64,000 bases of DNA from Faecalibacillus intestinalis (GCF_003024685.1 NZ_PYLQ01000003.1:1-64000), one strand, 5' to 3'; shown: positions 44,344 through 54,225, counted from the stretch's first letter. A program made the numbers and translations. Notes: generated by a model from the letters alone, not told the origin.

Positions 44344-45597
44344 TTATCTATTAATAAAGTCATAGTCACTATCATCAATAGTTACTAAAATTGCTTTTTC
44401 AGTTAATCTTTGTTTTTTACTATCATAAGTAGGTAAAACAGTATAATTAACACGAATATTTCTTTCTACTTCTTCATCGTAAGCAAAATCTGCTTGTCTA
44501 AAGAAGATAGGATCATGATCATAAACAGAAATATTACCAAATTGATTTTGTTCATTGTAATAAACAACTTTACCTGATTTACGAGTAACTAAACTATCAA
44601 GATGTGACATGATCAAATCATACATTTCATCATAAAGAGTGCTTGAATCTTTATCTTGATATTTTTCATCAATGACAAAATCACAATCTTTTTGATTTTC
44701 ATTACATAATGCTTTAATAAATGAATGAACAACTTTGATCAATAATTCATTACCACTATTTTCAACAGCTTCATTTAATCTTTGATATAAAGGAAGTTGT
44801 TCAAGGGCATAACCATTTTCAAAGAATTCATAAAGTAAATAAGCATTTGCTTCTTTTACTTTACCAACAGTAGCATTTGTTTTATATAAAACTTCGTAGA
44901 AGTTAACTCCTTTAATACGATTATGTAAAGAAATAAATTCTCTATTAGCTTCATCATATTCTTTTAATTCTAATAAAGCACATCCTCTATAATATTTGAT
45001 CCATTGTAAAGCGTTATAATGCCATTTAAGTGGTGTAGCTAATGCTTGATTTGCACATTCTACACATGCTTTATATTGTTTTGTTTCAAATAAAGCACGT
45101 ACTTTTAATCTAAAGTATCTTTCTTTGAAAGATTCAAATTCTCTACCTTCGTTATTAATAAAAGGTTTATCAGATAATAATTTAACATCTAATTTGTTAA
45201 GCATTTTAATCATTAAATCATAATTGATTGGAGTTTGATTTAATGCATATTTAATTGCTCTATTAATTGCTGGTTCAACAGGAGAATATTTTTCTTGTTT
45301 ACAAATACCTAAAATATCTTCAAGGATATCAAAGAATAAACTTTCTTTTTCTTTGATTTTTTCATCATCAATATTAATAAACTTATTATATAAAGCATAC
45401 CCATATTGATTAATATATCCTTTTAAAGAAGGAGCCATTTGTAAAAATGTATTTCCTACTTCAATTGCATCATCATTTCTACCATTGTTTTTTAATAATT
45501 TAATAAAATCATTCGCTTCAAATTCATTGAAAGAAGCAGCATCTTCATTGAATTTATTGAAATATCTTTCAATACTTTTTAATTCGTTTTCGTTCAT
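44344..45597 (-). CDS. TPR-like protein with C-terminal cold-shock-like domain
   Basis: A 417-aa cytoplasmic protein. ATG 45597 follows GAGGTG; the upstream ATG 45615 has none. The middle (about residues 15-320) is helical with TPR-like units (ALFETKQYKACVECANQALA, GCALLELKEYDEANREFISL). The last about 70 residues, SGKVVYYNEQNQFGNISVYD and following, resemble a cold-shock/S1-type OB fold (KGxVKFFNxxxGFGFI pattern). The fusion is unusual and suggests RNA binding. It is divergent from pnp, sharing the 111-bp intergenic region. No family name is known to me. Confidence 0.65.
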   Translation of the reverse strand: MNENELKSIERYFNKFNEDAASFNEFEANDFIKLLKNNGRNDDAIEVGNTFLQMAPSLKGYINQYGYALYNKFINIDDEKIKEKESLFFDILEDILGICKQEKYSPVEPAINRAIKYALNQTPINYDLMIKMLNKLDVKLLSDKPFINNEGREFESFKERYFRLKVRALFETKQYKACVECANQALATPLKWHYNALQWIKYYRGCALLELKEYDEANREFISLHNRIKGVNFYEVLYKTNATVGKVKEANAYLLYEFFENGYALEQLPLYQRLNEAVENSGNELLIKVVHSFIKALCNENQKDCDFVIDEKYQDKDSSTLYDEMYDLIMSHLDSLVTRKSGKVVYYNEQNQFGNISVYDHDPIFFRQADFAYDEEVERNIRVNYTVLPTYDSKKQRLTEKAILVTIDDSDYDFINR

Positions 45598-45646
45598 AAA
45601 ATTCACCTCATGCATTATTATATCATTTATTTATCATGAATAACAT

Positions 45647-45668
45647 AAAATGTTTTTAAAAACATTTT
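45647..45668. promoter_or_regulatory. 22-bp perfect palindrome before pnp
   Basis: AAAATGTTTTT is followed directly by its complement AAAAACATTTT. It lies between the divergent TPR and pnp genes, close to the pnp -10 (GCTATAAT, about 45674-45681). It could be an operator, or on RNA level a weak T-ended hairpin. Confidence 0.5.
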
Positions 45669-45708
45669 TTATATGCTATAATAATGCAGAAAATTAAGAG
45701 GTGAAAAA

Positions 45709-47850
45709 ATGAGTAAACAAGTGTTTAGTACAGATTTTTACGGGAAAAATCTGACAGTAGAAGTAGGAGAGTTAGCAAAACAAGCTAATGGTAGTGTTTT
45801 AGTAAGATATGATGATACAGTCATCTTATCAACAGCTGTTGCAGGAAAAGAACCAAAAAGTGTAGATTTCTTTCCACTAACAGTTACATATGAAGAAAAA
45901 TTATATTCTGTAGGTAAAATTCCTGGAGGATTTCTAAAAAGAGAAGGACGTCCAAGTGAACATGGAACTTTAACTGCAAGAATGATTGATAGACCAATTC
46001 GTCCATTATTTGCAGACGGATTTAGAAATGAAGTACAAGTTGTTAATACTGTTTTATCAGTAGATCAACAAGCTTCTCCAGAAATGGCAGCAATGTTAGG
46101 GGCTTCTCTTGCATTATGTGTTTCTGATATTCCTTTCAATGGACCAATTGCTGGTGTTAATGTTGGTTTAATTGATGGTGAATTTACCATCAATGCTGGT
46201 CCTGAAGAAATGGAAAGAAGTTTAATTAACTTAGAAGTAGCAGGAACAAAAGATGCTATCAACATGGTTGAAGCAGATGCTAAAGAAGTTGATGAAGATA
46301 CAATGCTAAATGCTTTAATGTTTGGACATGAAGCTATTAAAGAATTAATTGCTTTTGAAGAAAAAGTTGTTGAAGCATGTGGTAAAGAAAAAATTGAAAT
46401 TCCATTATTTGAATTAGATGAAGCTTTAGTTCAAGAAATTACAGATTTATGTAATGATGAAATGGTTGCTGCTGTATCTATTCCAGGAAAACTTGAAAGA
46501 TATGCAGCCATTGATGAAATCATGGATCGTGTAACTGCACAATATGATGAAAAAGAATATGCAGATGAAGAAACAAAAGAATCTGTGATGAAACAAGTTG
46601 GAATTATCTTACATGATTTAGAAAAAAATGAAGTAAGACGTTTAATTACGGAAGAAAAAATTAGACCAGATGGTCGTAAAATTGATGAAGTGCGTCCATT
46701 AAATGCACAAGTTGATTTATTACCAAGAGTTCATGGTTCTGCTTTATTTACAAGAGGTGAAACACAAGTTTTATCTGTATGTACATTAGGAGCTATGGGA
46801 GAAGTTCAAAAAATCGATGGTTTAGGATTAGAAGATCAAAAACGTTTCATGCATCATTATAACTTCCCACCATATTCAGTTGGTGAAACAGGAAGAATGG
46901 GTGCTCCTGGACGTCGTGAAATTGGACATGGTGCTTTAGGAGAAAGAGCTTTAGCACAAGTTATTCCAAGTGAAAAAGACTTCCCATATACAATCCGTGT
47001 TGTTTCTGAAGTCTTAGAATCAAATGGTTCAAGTTCACAAGCTTCAATCTGTGCATCATCAATGGCATTAATGGCTGCTGGTGTACCAATTTCAAATCCA
47101 GTTTCTGGGGTTGCGATGGGACTTGTTAAAAAAGGTGACGATTATACAATCTTAACAGATATCCAAGGTATGGAAGATCACTTAGGAGATATGGATTTCA
47201 AAGTAGCTGGTACTAAAAATGGTATTTGTGCTTTACAAATGGATATCAAAATTGATGGTATTACAAAAGAAATCTTACAAGAAGCTTTAGCACAAGCAAA
47301 AGTAGGACGTGCTCAAATCATGGATTGTATGTTAGGAGCTATTCCTGCACCACGTGATCATTTATCTAAATACGCACCAAAAATGCATGTTATGCATATT
47401 GATCCAGAACAAATTAGAGATGTTATTGGACGTGGTGGAGAAACAATTAATGAAATCATTGAAAAATCAAATGATGTTAAAATTGATATCGATCAAGACG
47501 GTACAGTGGTTATCTACCATAGTGATCAAGAAGCAATCGACACAGCTGTTTCTTTAATTGAAAGAATTGTTAAAAAAGCTGAAGTTGGTGAAATCTATGA
47601 TGGAACAATTGCACGTGTAAATGATAATTATGCATTCGTTACTTTATTTGAAGGAACTGATGGATTCTTACATATTTCTGATTGGTCTTATGAAAGAACA
47701 AGCAAAATGCAAGATGTATGTAAGGTAGGAGATGTCATCAAAGTTAAGGTAACTAAAGTTGATGATAAAGGTAAAGTAAATGTTTCTAGAAAAGCTTTAC
47801 TTCCAAAACCAGTTAAAAAAGAAGAAAAAACTGAAAAAAATGAAAAATAA
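45709..47850 (+). CDS. pnp: Polynucleotide phosphorylase
   Basis: A 713-aa 3'-5' phosphorolytic exoribonuclease. Two RNase PH-like cores: the first has [16 protein letters not shown]; the second [15 protein letters not shown] and the catalytic region [35 protein letters not shown] domain [20 protein letters not shown] is near residue 566, followed by S1 ([20 protein letters not shown]). It turns over mRNA and small RNAs. It ends with a Lys/Glu tail. The usual upstream rpsO is absent. The stop overlaps maf by 11 nt. Confidence 0.98.
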   Translation: MSKQVFSTDFYGKNLTVEVGELAKQANGSVLVRYDDTVILSTAVAGKEPKSVDFFPLTVTYEEKLYSVGKIPGGFLKREGRPSEHGTLTARMIDRPIRPLFADGFRNEVQVVNTVLSVDQQASPEMAAMLGASLALCVSDIPFNGPIAGVNVGLIDGEFTINAGPEEMERSLINLEVAGTKDAINMVEADAKEVDEDTMLNALMFGHEAIKELIAFEEKVVEACGKEKIEIPLFELDEALVQEITDLCNDEMVAAVSIPGKLERYAAIDEIMDRVTAQYDEKEYADEETKESVMKQVGIILHDLEKNEVRRLITEEKIRPDGRKIDEVRPLNAQVDLLPRVHGSALFTRGETQVLSVCTLGAMGEVQKIDGLGLEDQKRFMHHYNFPPYSVGETGRMGAPGRREIGHGALGERALAQVIPSEKDFPYTIRVVSEVLESNGSSSQASICASSMALMAAGVPISNPVSGVAMGLVKKGDDYTILTDIQGMEDHLGDMDFKVAGTKNGICALQMDIKIDGITKEILQEALAQAKVGRAQIMDCMLGAIPAPRDHLSKYAPKMHVMHIDPEQIRDVIGRGGETINEIIEKSNDVKIDIDQDGTVVIYHSDQEAIDTAVSLIERIVKKAEVGEIYDGTIARVNDNYAFVTLFEGTDGFLHISDWSYERTSKMQDVCKVGDVIKVKVTKVDDKGKVNVSRKALLPKPVKKEEKTEKNEK

Positions 47851-48394
47851 AATCATACTTGCAAGTAGTTCTCCAAGAAGAAAAGAACTTTTCGATAAAT
47901 ATGGAATAGACTACACAGTAGATTTTGTAGAAACAGAAGAAGTGTTAGACGAAAGTTTAACACTTTTTAAAAGACTAGAAAACATTGCTTTACAAAAAGC
48001 CAAACCACTTCAAATAAAATATCCAAACAATATCATTGTCTCAGCAGATACCATGGTAACCTTCCAAGATGAAATGTTAGGAAAACCAAAAGATCGAGAA
48101 GACGCTAAAAGAATGCTTAATATGTTATCAAATAATAAACAAGTTGTTATTACAGCAGTATGTATCATTAAAGATCAACAAAGCACAACATTTACAGATG
48201 CAACAACTGTTACATTTAAAGAATTATCTAATCAAGAAATTGAAGATTATCTTGATACAAATGAATGGCAAGGCAAGGCGGGTGCTTATGCAATCCAAGG
48301 GGTTGCTTCAAAGTTTGTAGAAAAGATTGATGGAGATTTAGAAAATGTCATTGGGATGCCAATGTATAAAGTCATTAAATATTTAGAAGCTTAA
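47840..48394 (+). CDS. maf: Maf-type nucleoside triphosphate pyrophosphatase
   Basis: A 184-aa Maf protein starting [18 protein letters not shown] at ATG 47840, which overlaps the pnp end. Family features: SSSPRRKEL (residues 8-16), SADTMV near 72, [13 protein letters not shown] near 83 and [20 protein letters not shown] near 153. It hydrolyses non-canonical or canonical dTTP/UTP-type nucleotides and influences septation in Bacillus. The pnp-maf overlap suggests coupled translation. Confidence 0.95.
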   Translation: MKNKIILASSSPRRKELFDKYGIDYTVDFVETEEVLDESLTLFKRLENIALQKAKPLQIKYPNNIIVSADTMVTFQDEMLGKPKDREDAKRMLNMLSNNKQVVITAVCIIKDQQSTTFTDATTVTFKELSNQEIEDYLDTNEWQGKAGAYAIQGVASKFVEKIDGDLENVIGMPMYKVIKYLEA

Positions 48395-48426
48395 CAATAT
48401 AACACGTATATATCTTTATAAGATTA

Positions 48427-48476
48427 AAAGAGGCATAGAAATCTAATAATTTACGATAGATTTTATGCCTCTTTTT
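48427..48476 (+). terminator. Terminator after maf
   Basis: AAAGAGGCATA and AAATCTA pair with TAGATTT and ATGCCTCTTT, followed by T. A long, strong stem. It may also stop transcripts of the convergent permease. Confidence 0.88.
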
Positions 48477-48496
48477 ATTAAATAAATTTAAATTGT

Positions 48497-50989
48497 TTAT
48501 TTATTTTTTTTTGTTTTTGTATAATATATTCTTGGTGTAATTAAACAAATTATAAATAGTATGAAATTAATTAAAAAATATAAAAGAAATGAAAAATGAT
48601 ATTTAAAATAATAAAGCGTATTTTGAAATAAAGAAACAATCATCTTCGATAACGGAATTCCTATAATTGTCAGTAGTACTAGAGATATTACAAAATAAAT
48701 AATACCTTCTAAAGAAAGCAACTTATACAGTTGTTTTTTTGTCATTCCAATTGCTTCTAATGTAGCCAATTCTTTTTTTCTTGAATTGATATTCATGATA
48801 ATAATATTAATAAAATTGAAGATTCCTAACATAAGTAAAATACATGCAAAAAGAATACCTACAAACATAAAGCAATTTATAATTGGTTGTAATTGCTTGA
48901 TGGTGTTGATTTGACTTTTAAAAGCGATAGTACAGTTTTTAAAAATACTTAAAAGTTTTTCTTGAAGTTTTTCATTATTGACATTTTTAGTATTGATTTT
49001 TAATTCTTCATAAATTGGATCTATTTGTAATTTTTCAAGACCTTTTTCGCTCATATAAATGCAGATATGATCACTATCAGAAATCAAATAATTTTGGGCA
49101 TCTTGTAGAAAATTAGAATCTTCTTTAAATAAATTTTCAATTTTATAATCGATAAGTTCACCGTTATTATTTTGTATTGAAAGGGAATCCTTTATATACT
49201 TACGTGATACAGATGTATCTAAAAGATAGATGCTATCACCATTTAAAAATGATATGTTATCTGTTTTATTTGTTTTAGAAAAATGAGAAAGATCATCTTC
49301 ATTTAAAAGAATGATAGTTGCTTTAAAATGATTGCTTTCTTTAGCAAAACTATTCTTCTTACCTAATTCTTTTTGCAAAAATTTAGATGAACCTGTAACT
49401 GTTGAATAAGCAGTTTTAACGATTTTTAATTCAGTTATTTCTTTTAAAGATTGTACTTTTGAGATTTCTTTATTGGTTATATCACTTTGCTTTCCTTCGT
49501 TATTTGGATTATTTGCCTCGATATTAAAAGAATAAGGCTGTTGTCTAGCAAAAAGAATATTATAATCTGGCTTTGAAATGGCAGAATAAATTGTTAAACA
49601 AGAAAATAATCCAATAAATAGTGAAAGTATAACAGAAATATTTCTTTTACCGTTTCCTAAAATATTTTTAATAGCGAGAGACAGTATGCGATTTTTTTTG
49701 AAAATAGAAAATGATCTATTTATATATGATGTATTACCTAGACCGTTATATCTAATTGCCTCAATAGGTGATATTTTGCTAGCAATCTTTGCTGGTTTTT
49801 TACTGCTTACCCAAATAGTAAGCAAGACATAAATAATAACAATTAAAAACAAGAAAGGGCTAAATGAAACATTGCATGGAAAGATGTTTTCAATAGCTGA
49901 TCCCGATATTAATCGCCGAAGTGTATAAGGTACTAAAAAATATGAAAATAGTGATGCAAACACTAATCCCATAGGAATTGCTAATAAAGCATAAAATAGT
50001 GTTTCTTTTTTTACAATCGATTTTATTTGTTTTGGGGTCGTTCCTATTGTTTTAAGTTGTCCATAAAAATAAATATCATTATTGATAGACAATTGCATAA
50101 TATTATTGATAATAAAATATCCGCTTAACACAATTAGAATTGCTAGAAATGCACATGCTACAATAGACAACAAACCGTCTGTTTTATTTGCTAAAAGACC
50201 GAAACTATAGAGTTTTTGATTTTTTGCTAAGTTTAAGTCTTTATTTAATTGGGACATAATCTTATCAGCATCTTGGTGTTTATCTTTAAGAGAGACCATT
50301 GTGACTTGATAAAGAGACGAATGTGATTTAGCGTACATATTCGAAATAATAATATTTCCTATTTGATTAATTTCTTGATGATGATCTTTGAAATAAAAAG
50401 TTGCTGCAGCAACATTAGCACTTTTGGTTTTTTGATCTCGACCAATTAAATAATCAGTAAAAATAGCACTAATATTAAATCTTTGTTTTTGATGATTTAT
50501 ATTTAAAGTAATATAATCACCAATTTTTTTGTTTTTATAACCTAATTTATTTAATGTCCATCTTGACAAAGCAATTTCATTTTTCTTTGTAGGATAATTT
50601 CCTTCAAATGAAGCAATTGTAGGCAAGATGTCTTCTTTCCATTCAATATCATCATAATTAGAAAGAACGATTTGACTATCTGAATAGGAATTTTCAAAAT
50701 TAATACGACCATAATAGTGTTGATTACCAATATTTTTAATATAATCTAAATCATTTAATTTGTTTTTTTGTTTTTTAGTAAGATTCGTCATCATGATTTG
50801 ACTTGTTGTCCCTGCACTTCGTAGATTATAGGTTTGATAATTGTCATAGTAACTGAATCCAATTGAAAAAATACTATAAATCATAAAAGTAACAAGAATG
50901 ATAGAGACAAACATAAAAAGTGTTTTTGTTTTATTTTTTAATGTTGATAATGTGAGTTTATTGATTGCTTTTTTATTATTATTCATCAT
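48497..50989 (-). CDS. FtsX-like ABC transporter permease
   Basis: An 830-aa membrane protein. ATG 50989 is preferred to the upstream TTG 51016; it overlaps the ATPase gene by 11 nt. Helix order is TM1 (FMFVSIILVTFMIYSIF), an extracellular domain of about 230 residues, three helices (LSIVACAFLAILIVLSGYF and on), a central helix, a second large extracellular domain, then three FtsX helices near the end (CFMFVGILFACILLMLG, LEGIIYFVISLVLLTII). ATG-ATG start and two ECDs fit antimicrobial-peptide or lipoprotein-handling FtsX/MacB-type exporters rather than a standard Bce permease. Confidence 0.88.
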   Translation of the reverse strand: MMNNNKKAINKLTLSTLKNKTKTLFMFVSIILVTFMIYSIFSIGFSYYDNYQTYNLRSAGTTSQIMMTNLTKKQKNKLNDLDYIKNIGNQHYYGRINFENSYSDSQIVLSNYDDIEWKEDILPTIASFEGNYPTKKNEIALSRWTLNKLGYKNKKIGDYITLNINHQKQRFNISAIFTDYLIGRDQKTKSANVAAATFYFKDHHQEINQIGNIIISNMYAKSHSSLYQVTMVSLKDKHQDADKIMSQLNKDLNLAKNQKLYSFGLLANKTDGLLSIVACAFLAILIVLSGYFIINNIMQLSINNDIYFYGQLKTIGTTPKQIKSIVKKETLFYALLAIPMGLVFASLFSYFLVPYTLRRLISGSAIENIFPCNVSFSPFLFLIVIIYVLLTIWVSSKKPAKIASKISPIEAIRYNGLGNTSYINRSFSIFKKNRILSLAIKNILGNGKRNISVILSLFIGLFSCLTIYSAISKPDYNILFARQQPYSFNIEANNPNNEGKQSDITNKEISKVQSLKEITELKIVKTAYSTVTGSSKFLQKELGKKNSFAKESNHFKATIILLNEDDLSHFSKTNKTDNISFLNGDSIYLLDTSVSRKYIKDSLSIQNNNGELIDYKIENLFKEDSNFLQDAQNYLISDSDHICIYMSEKGLEKLQIDPIYEELKINTKNVNNEKLQEKLLSIFKNCTIAFKSQINTIKQLQPIINCFMFVGILFACILLMLGIFNFINIIIMNINSRKKELATLEAIGMTKKQLYKLLSLEGIIYFVISLVLLTIIGIPLSKMIVSLFQNTLYYFKYHFSFLLYFLINFILFIICLITPRIYYTKTKKNK

Positions 50990-51656
50990 TGTTTTCACGC
51001 AACTTTCCGTCTTCAATTTTTATAATACGATCAGCTAATTGAGCAATATCCTCATTATGAGTAATCATGACGATTGTTTGTTTAAATAAATGACTTGTTC
51101 TTTTAATTAATCCTATAACTTCCTGAGTAGTTTTTGAGTCAAGATTTCCAGTGGGCTCGTCTGCAAGAATAATAGATGGTCTTGTTGCCAGCGCTCTAGC
51201 GATAGCAACACGTTGCTGTTGACCACCTGATAGTTTATTGGGATATATATTTTTTTTATCTTCTAGTTTTAAAACATGAAGTATTTCGTTTATAAAATCA
51301 TATGGAATCTCATTACCATCAAGTTCAATAGGTAAAGTGATATTTTCTAAAACAGTGAGATTACCAATAAGATTATAATTTTGAAAAATGAAACCAATGT
51401 TTCTTCTTCTAAAAATAGCCAGTTCATCTTCATCCATTGATGTAATATCAATATTATTAATAAATACTTTTCCACTGGTAGGTTTATCTAATCCACCAAG
51501 TAAATTTAAAAGAGTAGATTTTCCACTACCAGAACTTCCAACAATTGCAATAAATTCATGATTGTTAATATTCAAGTTAATGTTATCCACAGCTTTTACA
51601 GTATAGTTATCCATTTTATAATATTTTTTTAAGTTTATTGTTTTTACGATTTCCAT
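50979..51656 (-). CDS. ABC transporter ATPase (MacB/LolD/BceA type)
   Basis: A 225-aa ATPase. ATG 51656 follows AAGGAGAG. Walker A GSSGSGKSTLLNLLGG near residue 40, RRRNIGFIFQNYNLIGNLTV, signature LSGGQQQRVAIARALATRPS near 143, Walker B IILADEPTGNLDS near 163, and ITHNED. It is the ATPase of the FtsX permease next to it. It has its own promoter: TTGTGA, 16-bp spacer, TATAGA on the minus strand, next to an ACAA-AC-TTGT palindrome at about 51700. This is likely the two-component target. Confidence 0.95.
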   Translation of the reverse strand: MEIVKTINLKKYYKMDNYTVKAVDNINLNINNHEFIAIVGSSGSGKSTLLNLLGGLDKPTSGKVFINNIDITSMDEDELAIFRRRNIGFIFQNYNLIGNLTVLENITLPIELDGNEIPYDFINEILHVLKLEDKKNIYPNKLSGGQQQRVAIARALATRPSIILADEPTGNLDSKTTQEVIGLIKRTSHLFKQTIVMITHNEDIAQLADRIIKIEDGKLRENNDE

Positions 51657-51712
51657 AAGCACTCTCCTTAGATTATCTATATTCTACAAAATAAATATCA
51701 CAAACTTGTTAC

Positions 51713-51750
51713 AAAAAAGATAATGAATTAAAAAAATCCATTATCTTTTT
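51713..51750 (-). terminator. Terminator after histidine kinase gene
   Basis: AAAAAAGATAATG pairs with CATTATCTTTTT. It separates the two-component operon from the ABC operon. Confidence 0.85.
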
Positions 51751-52727
51751 AAATAGATTGTAAAAGTCGAACCTTTTCCATATTCGGATTGAACAGTGAT
51801 ATAGCCTTCTTCTCTAGATAAGATTTCTCTTGTCAAATAGAGTCCAATCCCAATACCATCTTCATCTTGCACTTCTTGTGCTCTATAAAATCTTTGGAAA
51901 ATATTATTATAGTTTTCTTTTTTTATACCAATTCCTTGATCAGTAATTGTAATTTTAGAAAAGAAAGTATTTTTTGATATTTGAATTGTTATGGTTGTAT
52001 TTTTATTTGAATATTTTATGCAATTTTCTAAAACATTAAAAATAGCTTCTTGAGTCCACTTTTCATCATATAGGGCAGAGATATGTGTATTTTTGGATAG
52101 TTCGATATTAATATGTTTTTTTTCAGCAAGTAAGAAAACATGATTAATTACTTCAATTAGAGTAGAATAAAGATCATTTTTTTCAATATTTAATTGAATG
52201 ATATCTGTTTCTAATCGAGACATTTTAATAAGAGATTCCATTAGGAAATCAAGTTTATTAATTTGTTGATTAAGCATTATATGAAAGTCAATAGCTTCTT
52301 CTTTAGATAAGTCATTACGTGCTAACAAATCGTTGTATATTTTAATGTTAGCTAAAGGTGTTTTTACTTGATGAGAAATATGAGTGACTAATGACTGAAT
52401 TTCTTGTTTAGAATGGATTGTTTCTTCTTTTTCGATATCCAATTCTTGTTTATATTTATTAATTTGATGTAATAATTTTGAGTCAATCGTTTCTTCATAT
52501 TCTTTATTGCTTTGAGTTGCTGTTTTATCAAAAGTATTAAAAATATAATGTGTCAAATGATTTATTCTTGATTTGAAAGAAAAGATGTTTAGACAGTACA
52601 TAAGAATACTTACTAATGAATTTAAGATGATTAAGCATTTTATTAAGATAGAATTTGTTGAAATAAAAATGATTATTGAAATAGAAAATAAAAATAAAAC
52701 ATAAAGAGTTGCAATGATTTTATTCAT
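51741..52727 (-). CDS. Sensor histidine kinase with short extracytoplasmic part
   Basis: A 328-aa kinase. Two adjacent N-terminal helices (IIATLYVLFLFSISIIIFIS, CLIILNSLVSILMYCLNIF) with hardly any loop between them, as in intramembrane-sensing (BceS-type) kinases. HisKA: LVTHISHQVKTPLANIKIYN (phospho-His in SHQVKTP). HATPase: AIFNVLENCIKYS, ITDQGIGI, GIGIGLYLTREIL. ATG 52727 (or 52730) overlaps the regulator gene by about 8-11 nt. It probably detects stress through the neighbouring FtsX permease. Confidence 0.93.
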   Translation of the reverse strand: MNKIIATLYVLFLFSISIIIFISTNSILIKCLIILNSLVSILMYCLNIFSFKSRINHLTHYIFNTFDKTATQSNKEYEETIDSKLLHQINKYKQELDIEKEETIHSKQEIQSLVTHISHQVKTPLANIKIYNDLLARNDLSKEEAIDFHIMLNQQINKLDFLMESLIKMSRLETDIIQLNIEKNDLYSTLIEVINHVFLLAEKKHINIELSKNTHISALYDEKWTQEAIFNVLENCIKYSNKNTTITIQISKNTFFSKITITDQGIGIKKENYNNIFQRFYRAQEVQDEDGIGIGLYLTREILSREEGYITVQSEYGKGSTFTIYLKR

Positions 52728-53391
52728 CATGACACCACCTGTAACCTAGGCCATAAACAGTTTTAATATAATGGTGTTTATCATCTTCTATCTTATTTCT
52801 TAATCGAGATATATTAACAAGCAATGTATGCTCATCAACATAATTTTCATTTGAATCCCATATTTTTTCAATGATTGTTTCTTTTAAAATTATTTGATTT
52901 TGATTTTCTAAAAATAAAGATAATAATTTGAATTCTAGAGGTGTTAATTTGATTTCTTTATTATCGATTACTAATTTAGATGTATTCTTATCAAAAAATA
53001 GATGGTCATCTTTGTAGAAAGTGTTTTTTGTATTTCTTTTTAAAATAACATTTATTTTCTTGTGAAGAATTTCAATATTAAATGGTTTTGTTACATAATC
53101 TTCTGCACCTAAATTAAAACCATGTAAAATAGCTGAATCCAAATCACAGGCAGATAAAATAAGAATAGGAATATTTGAATTAATAATTTTTATTTGTTCA
53201 ATAAGATCAAAACCAGATAAATCAGGGAGATTGATATCTAAAATAATAAGATCAAGATTATTTTGAAAGAGTATGTCAAGTGCTTCTTGACCGCTAAAAG
53301 AAGATAATACATAAAATTTTTCTTTTTTAAAATAAACAGAGATTGCTTTATTTAAAGGTCTATCATCTTCAATTAATAAAATATTATACAT
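52720..53391 (-). CDS. OmpR-family response regulator
   Basis: A 223-aa regulator. Receiver: LLIEDDRPLNKAISVYF, phospho-acceptor Asp52 in IILDINLPDLSG, Lys in DYVTKPFN. DNA-binding winged helix: LTPLEFKLLSLFLENQNQII and LVNISRLRNKIEDD...YGLGYRW. It pairs with the kinase and probably controls the ABC operon. Its promoter (-35 TTGACA, minus strand) overlaps a TGACA-TGAT-TGTCA inverted repeat, suggesting autoregulation. Confidence 0.95.
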   Translation of the reverse strand: MYNILLIEDDRPLNKAISVYFKKEKFYVLSSFSGQEALDILFQNNLDLIILDINLPDLSGFDLIEQIKIINSNIPILILSACDLDSAILHGFNLGAEDYVTKPFNIEILHKKINVILKRNTKNTFYKDDHLFFDKNTSKLVIDNKEIKLTPLEFKLLSLFLENQNQIILKETIIEKIWDSNENYVDEHTLLVNISRLRNKIEDDKHHYIKTVYGLGYRWCHDE

Positions 53392-53411
53392 TTTTCATCA
53401 CCTGTTAATTA

Positions 53412-53439
53412 ATTATCTATGTTATGACATGATTGTCAA
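53412..53439 (-). promoter_or_regulatory. Promoter of the two-component operon with inverted repeat
   Basis: Minus strand: TTGACA, 16-bp spacer, GATAAT. A perfect inverted repeat TGACA-N4-TGTCA (53425-53438) overlaps the -35. Confidence 0.65.
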
Positions 53440-53520
53440 CTTATTAAATAGTAAAAAATGAAAAGCTTATTAATGTGGTTTTATCTTTTAAATTGAAAAT
53501 AATTTAAAGGAGAAAGTTCT

Positions 53521-53741
53521 ATGCATGATATTTACTATTTTAATGGGCAAGATATTACGATGAATATATGTATTCAAATTCATAGAGTTATTAATCTTAT
53601 TCAGGAACAAGAAAAAATTGATTTTGAAGAAGCAGTAGGAAATTTTATCGTTTTCAAACGTATAAAACACTTACTCAAGTTGAAAATGGCTTATGGGCAG
53701 AAAATGCTGAATATATTTTAGATCGTTATAATGAAGACTAA
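53521..53741 (+). pseudogene. Frameshifted small protein, DUF3791-like
   Basis: Reading starts well (AAAGGAGAAAG site; MHDIYYFNGQDITMNICIQIH) but after residue 45 switches to FKRIKHLLKLK and stops at 53721. Adding one A to the AAA run at 53656-53658 restores FKTYKTLTQVENGLWAENAE and YILDRYNED with TAA at 53739-53741, giving a 73-74-aa protein. The KTY...GLWAE...YI pattern recalls small DUF3791-type proteins of gut Firmicutes. Either a mutation or a sequencing slip. No function is known. Confidence 0.6.
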
Positions 53742-53771
53742 TAGGACTTCCTTAGAAGTCCTATTAGTCTT
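53738..53771. terminator. Strong bidirectional terminator
   Basis: ACTAATAGGACTTC, loop CTTA, GAAGTCCTATTAGT, then CTTTT. A 14-bp perfect stem between convergent genes. Confidence 0.93.
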
Positions 53772-54177
53772 TTAGAGGCTCTAAATCATGATTATAAAGT
53801 TCAATGTTGACTTCTTCTACGGTTTGTTTTTTTAACAAGCCATTTAATAAAATAAGATCTCTGGCATTATGAGGATATAAGTCACCTGCATTATTTAAAG
53901 ATAATAAATGATTTGTCTCTTTTTGGGTTAAATTCATAGCAAGAGCTAAGCGATAGATTTTATCCTTTGCATTTTTTCCTTTTTCGCCACGGATAATTTT
54001 ATAAGCATAAGTTCTTTCTAATCCTGATTTTCGTATAATATCTGCTTCTTTTAAACGATACTTTTTAAACAAATGATGGATATATTCAGAAAAATCCATA
54101 TCATGAATTTGTTTTAAAAGATCATCAATATCTGCTTCGTTTTTTAAAGAGTTTTCTATTTCTTCTGTTAAAATCAT
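53764..54177 (-). CDS. XRE-like regulator divergent from the kinase
   Basis: A 137-aa protein. A central helix-turn-helix spans about residues 40-95: YRLKEADIIRKSGLERTYAY, KIIRGEKGKNAKDKIYRLAL, AMNLTQKETNHLLSL. The rest is acidic (N-terminus) and a short C-terminal helix. It resembles small HTH proteins that accompany Ser/Thr kinases in gut Firmicutes. It has a divergent promoter region of 48 bp with the kinase, containing an AAAATAT-N8-ATATTTT repeat. A role controlling the kinase operon is inferred. Confidence 0.8.
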   Translation of the reverse strand: MILTEEIENSLKNEADIDDLLKQIHDMDFSEYIHHLFKKYRLKEADIIRKSGLERTYAYKIIRGEKGKNAKDKIYRLALAMNLTQKETNHLLSLNNAGDLYPHNARDLILLNGLLKKQTVEEVNIELYNHDLEPLKD

Positions 54178-54188
54178 ATCATCACCTA

Positions 54189-54210
54189 AAAATATGATAT
54201 ACTATATTTT
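54189..54210. promoter_or_regulatory. Inverted repeat between XRE and kinase genes
   Basis: AAAATAT (54189-54195), 8 bp, ATATTTT (54204-54210), lying across the short divergent region where the -10 elements must be. Probable XRE operator. Confidence 0.5.
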
Positions 54211-54225
54211 ACGGAGAGACAAGAT

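Noticed and set aside
50979-51656. FtsEX cell-division transporter
   Set aside because: The permease is 830 aa with two outside domains, not the about 300-aa FtsX, and it has a dedicated two-component system.
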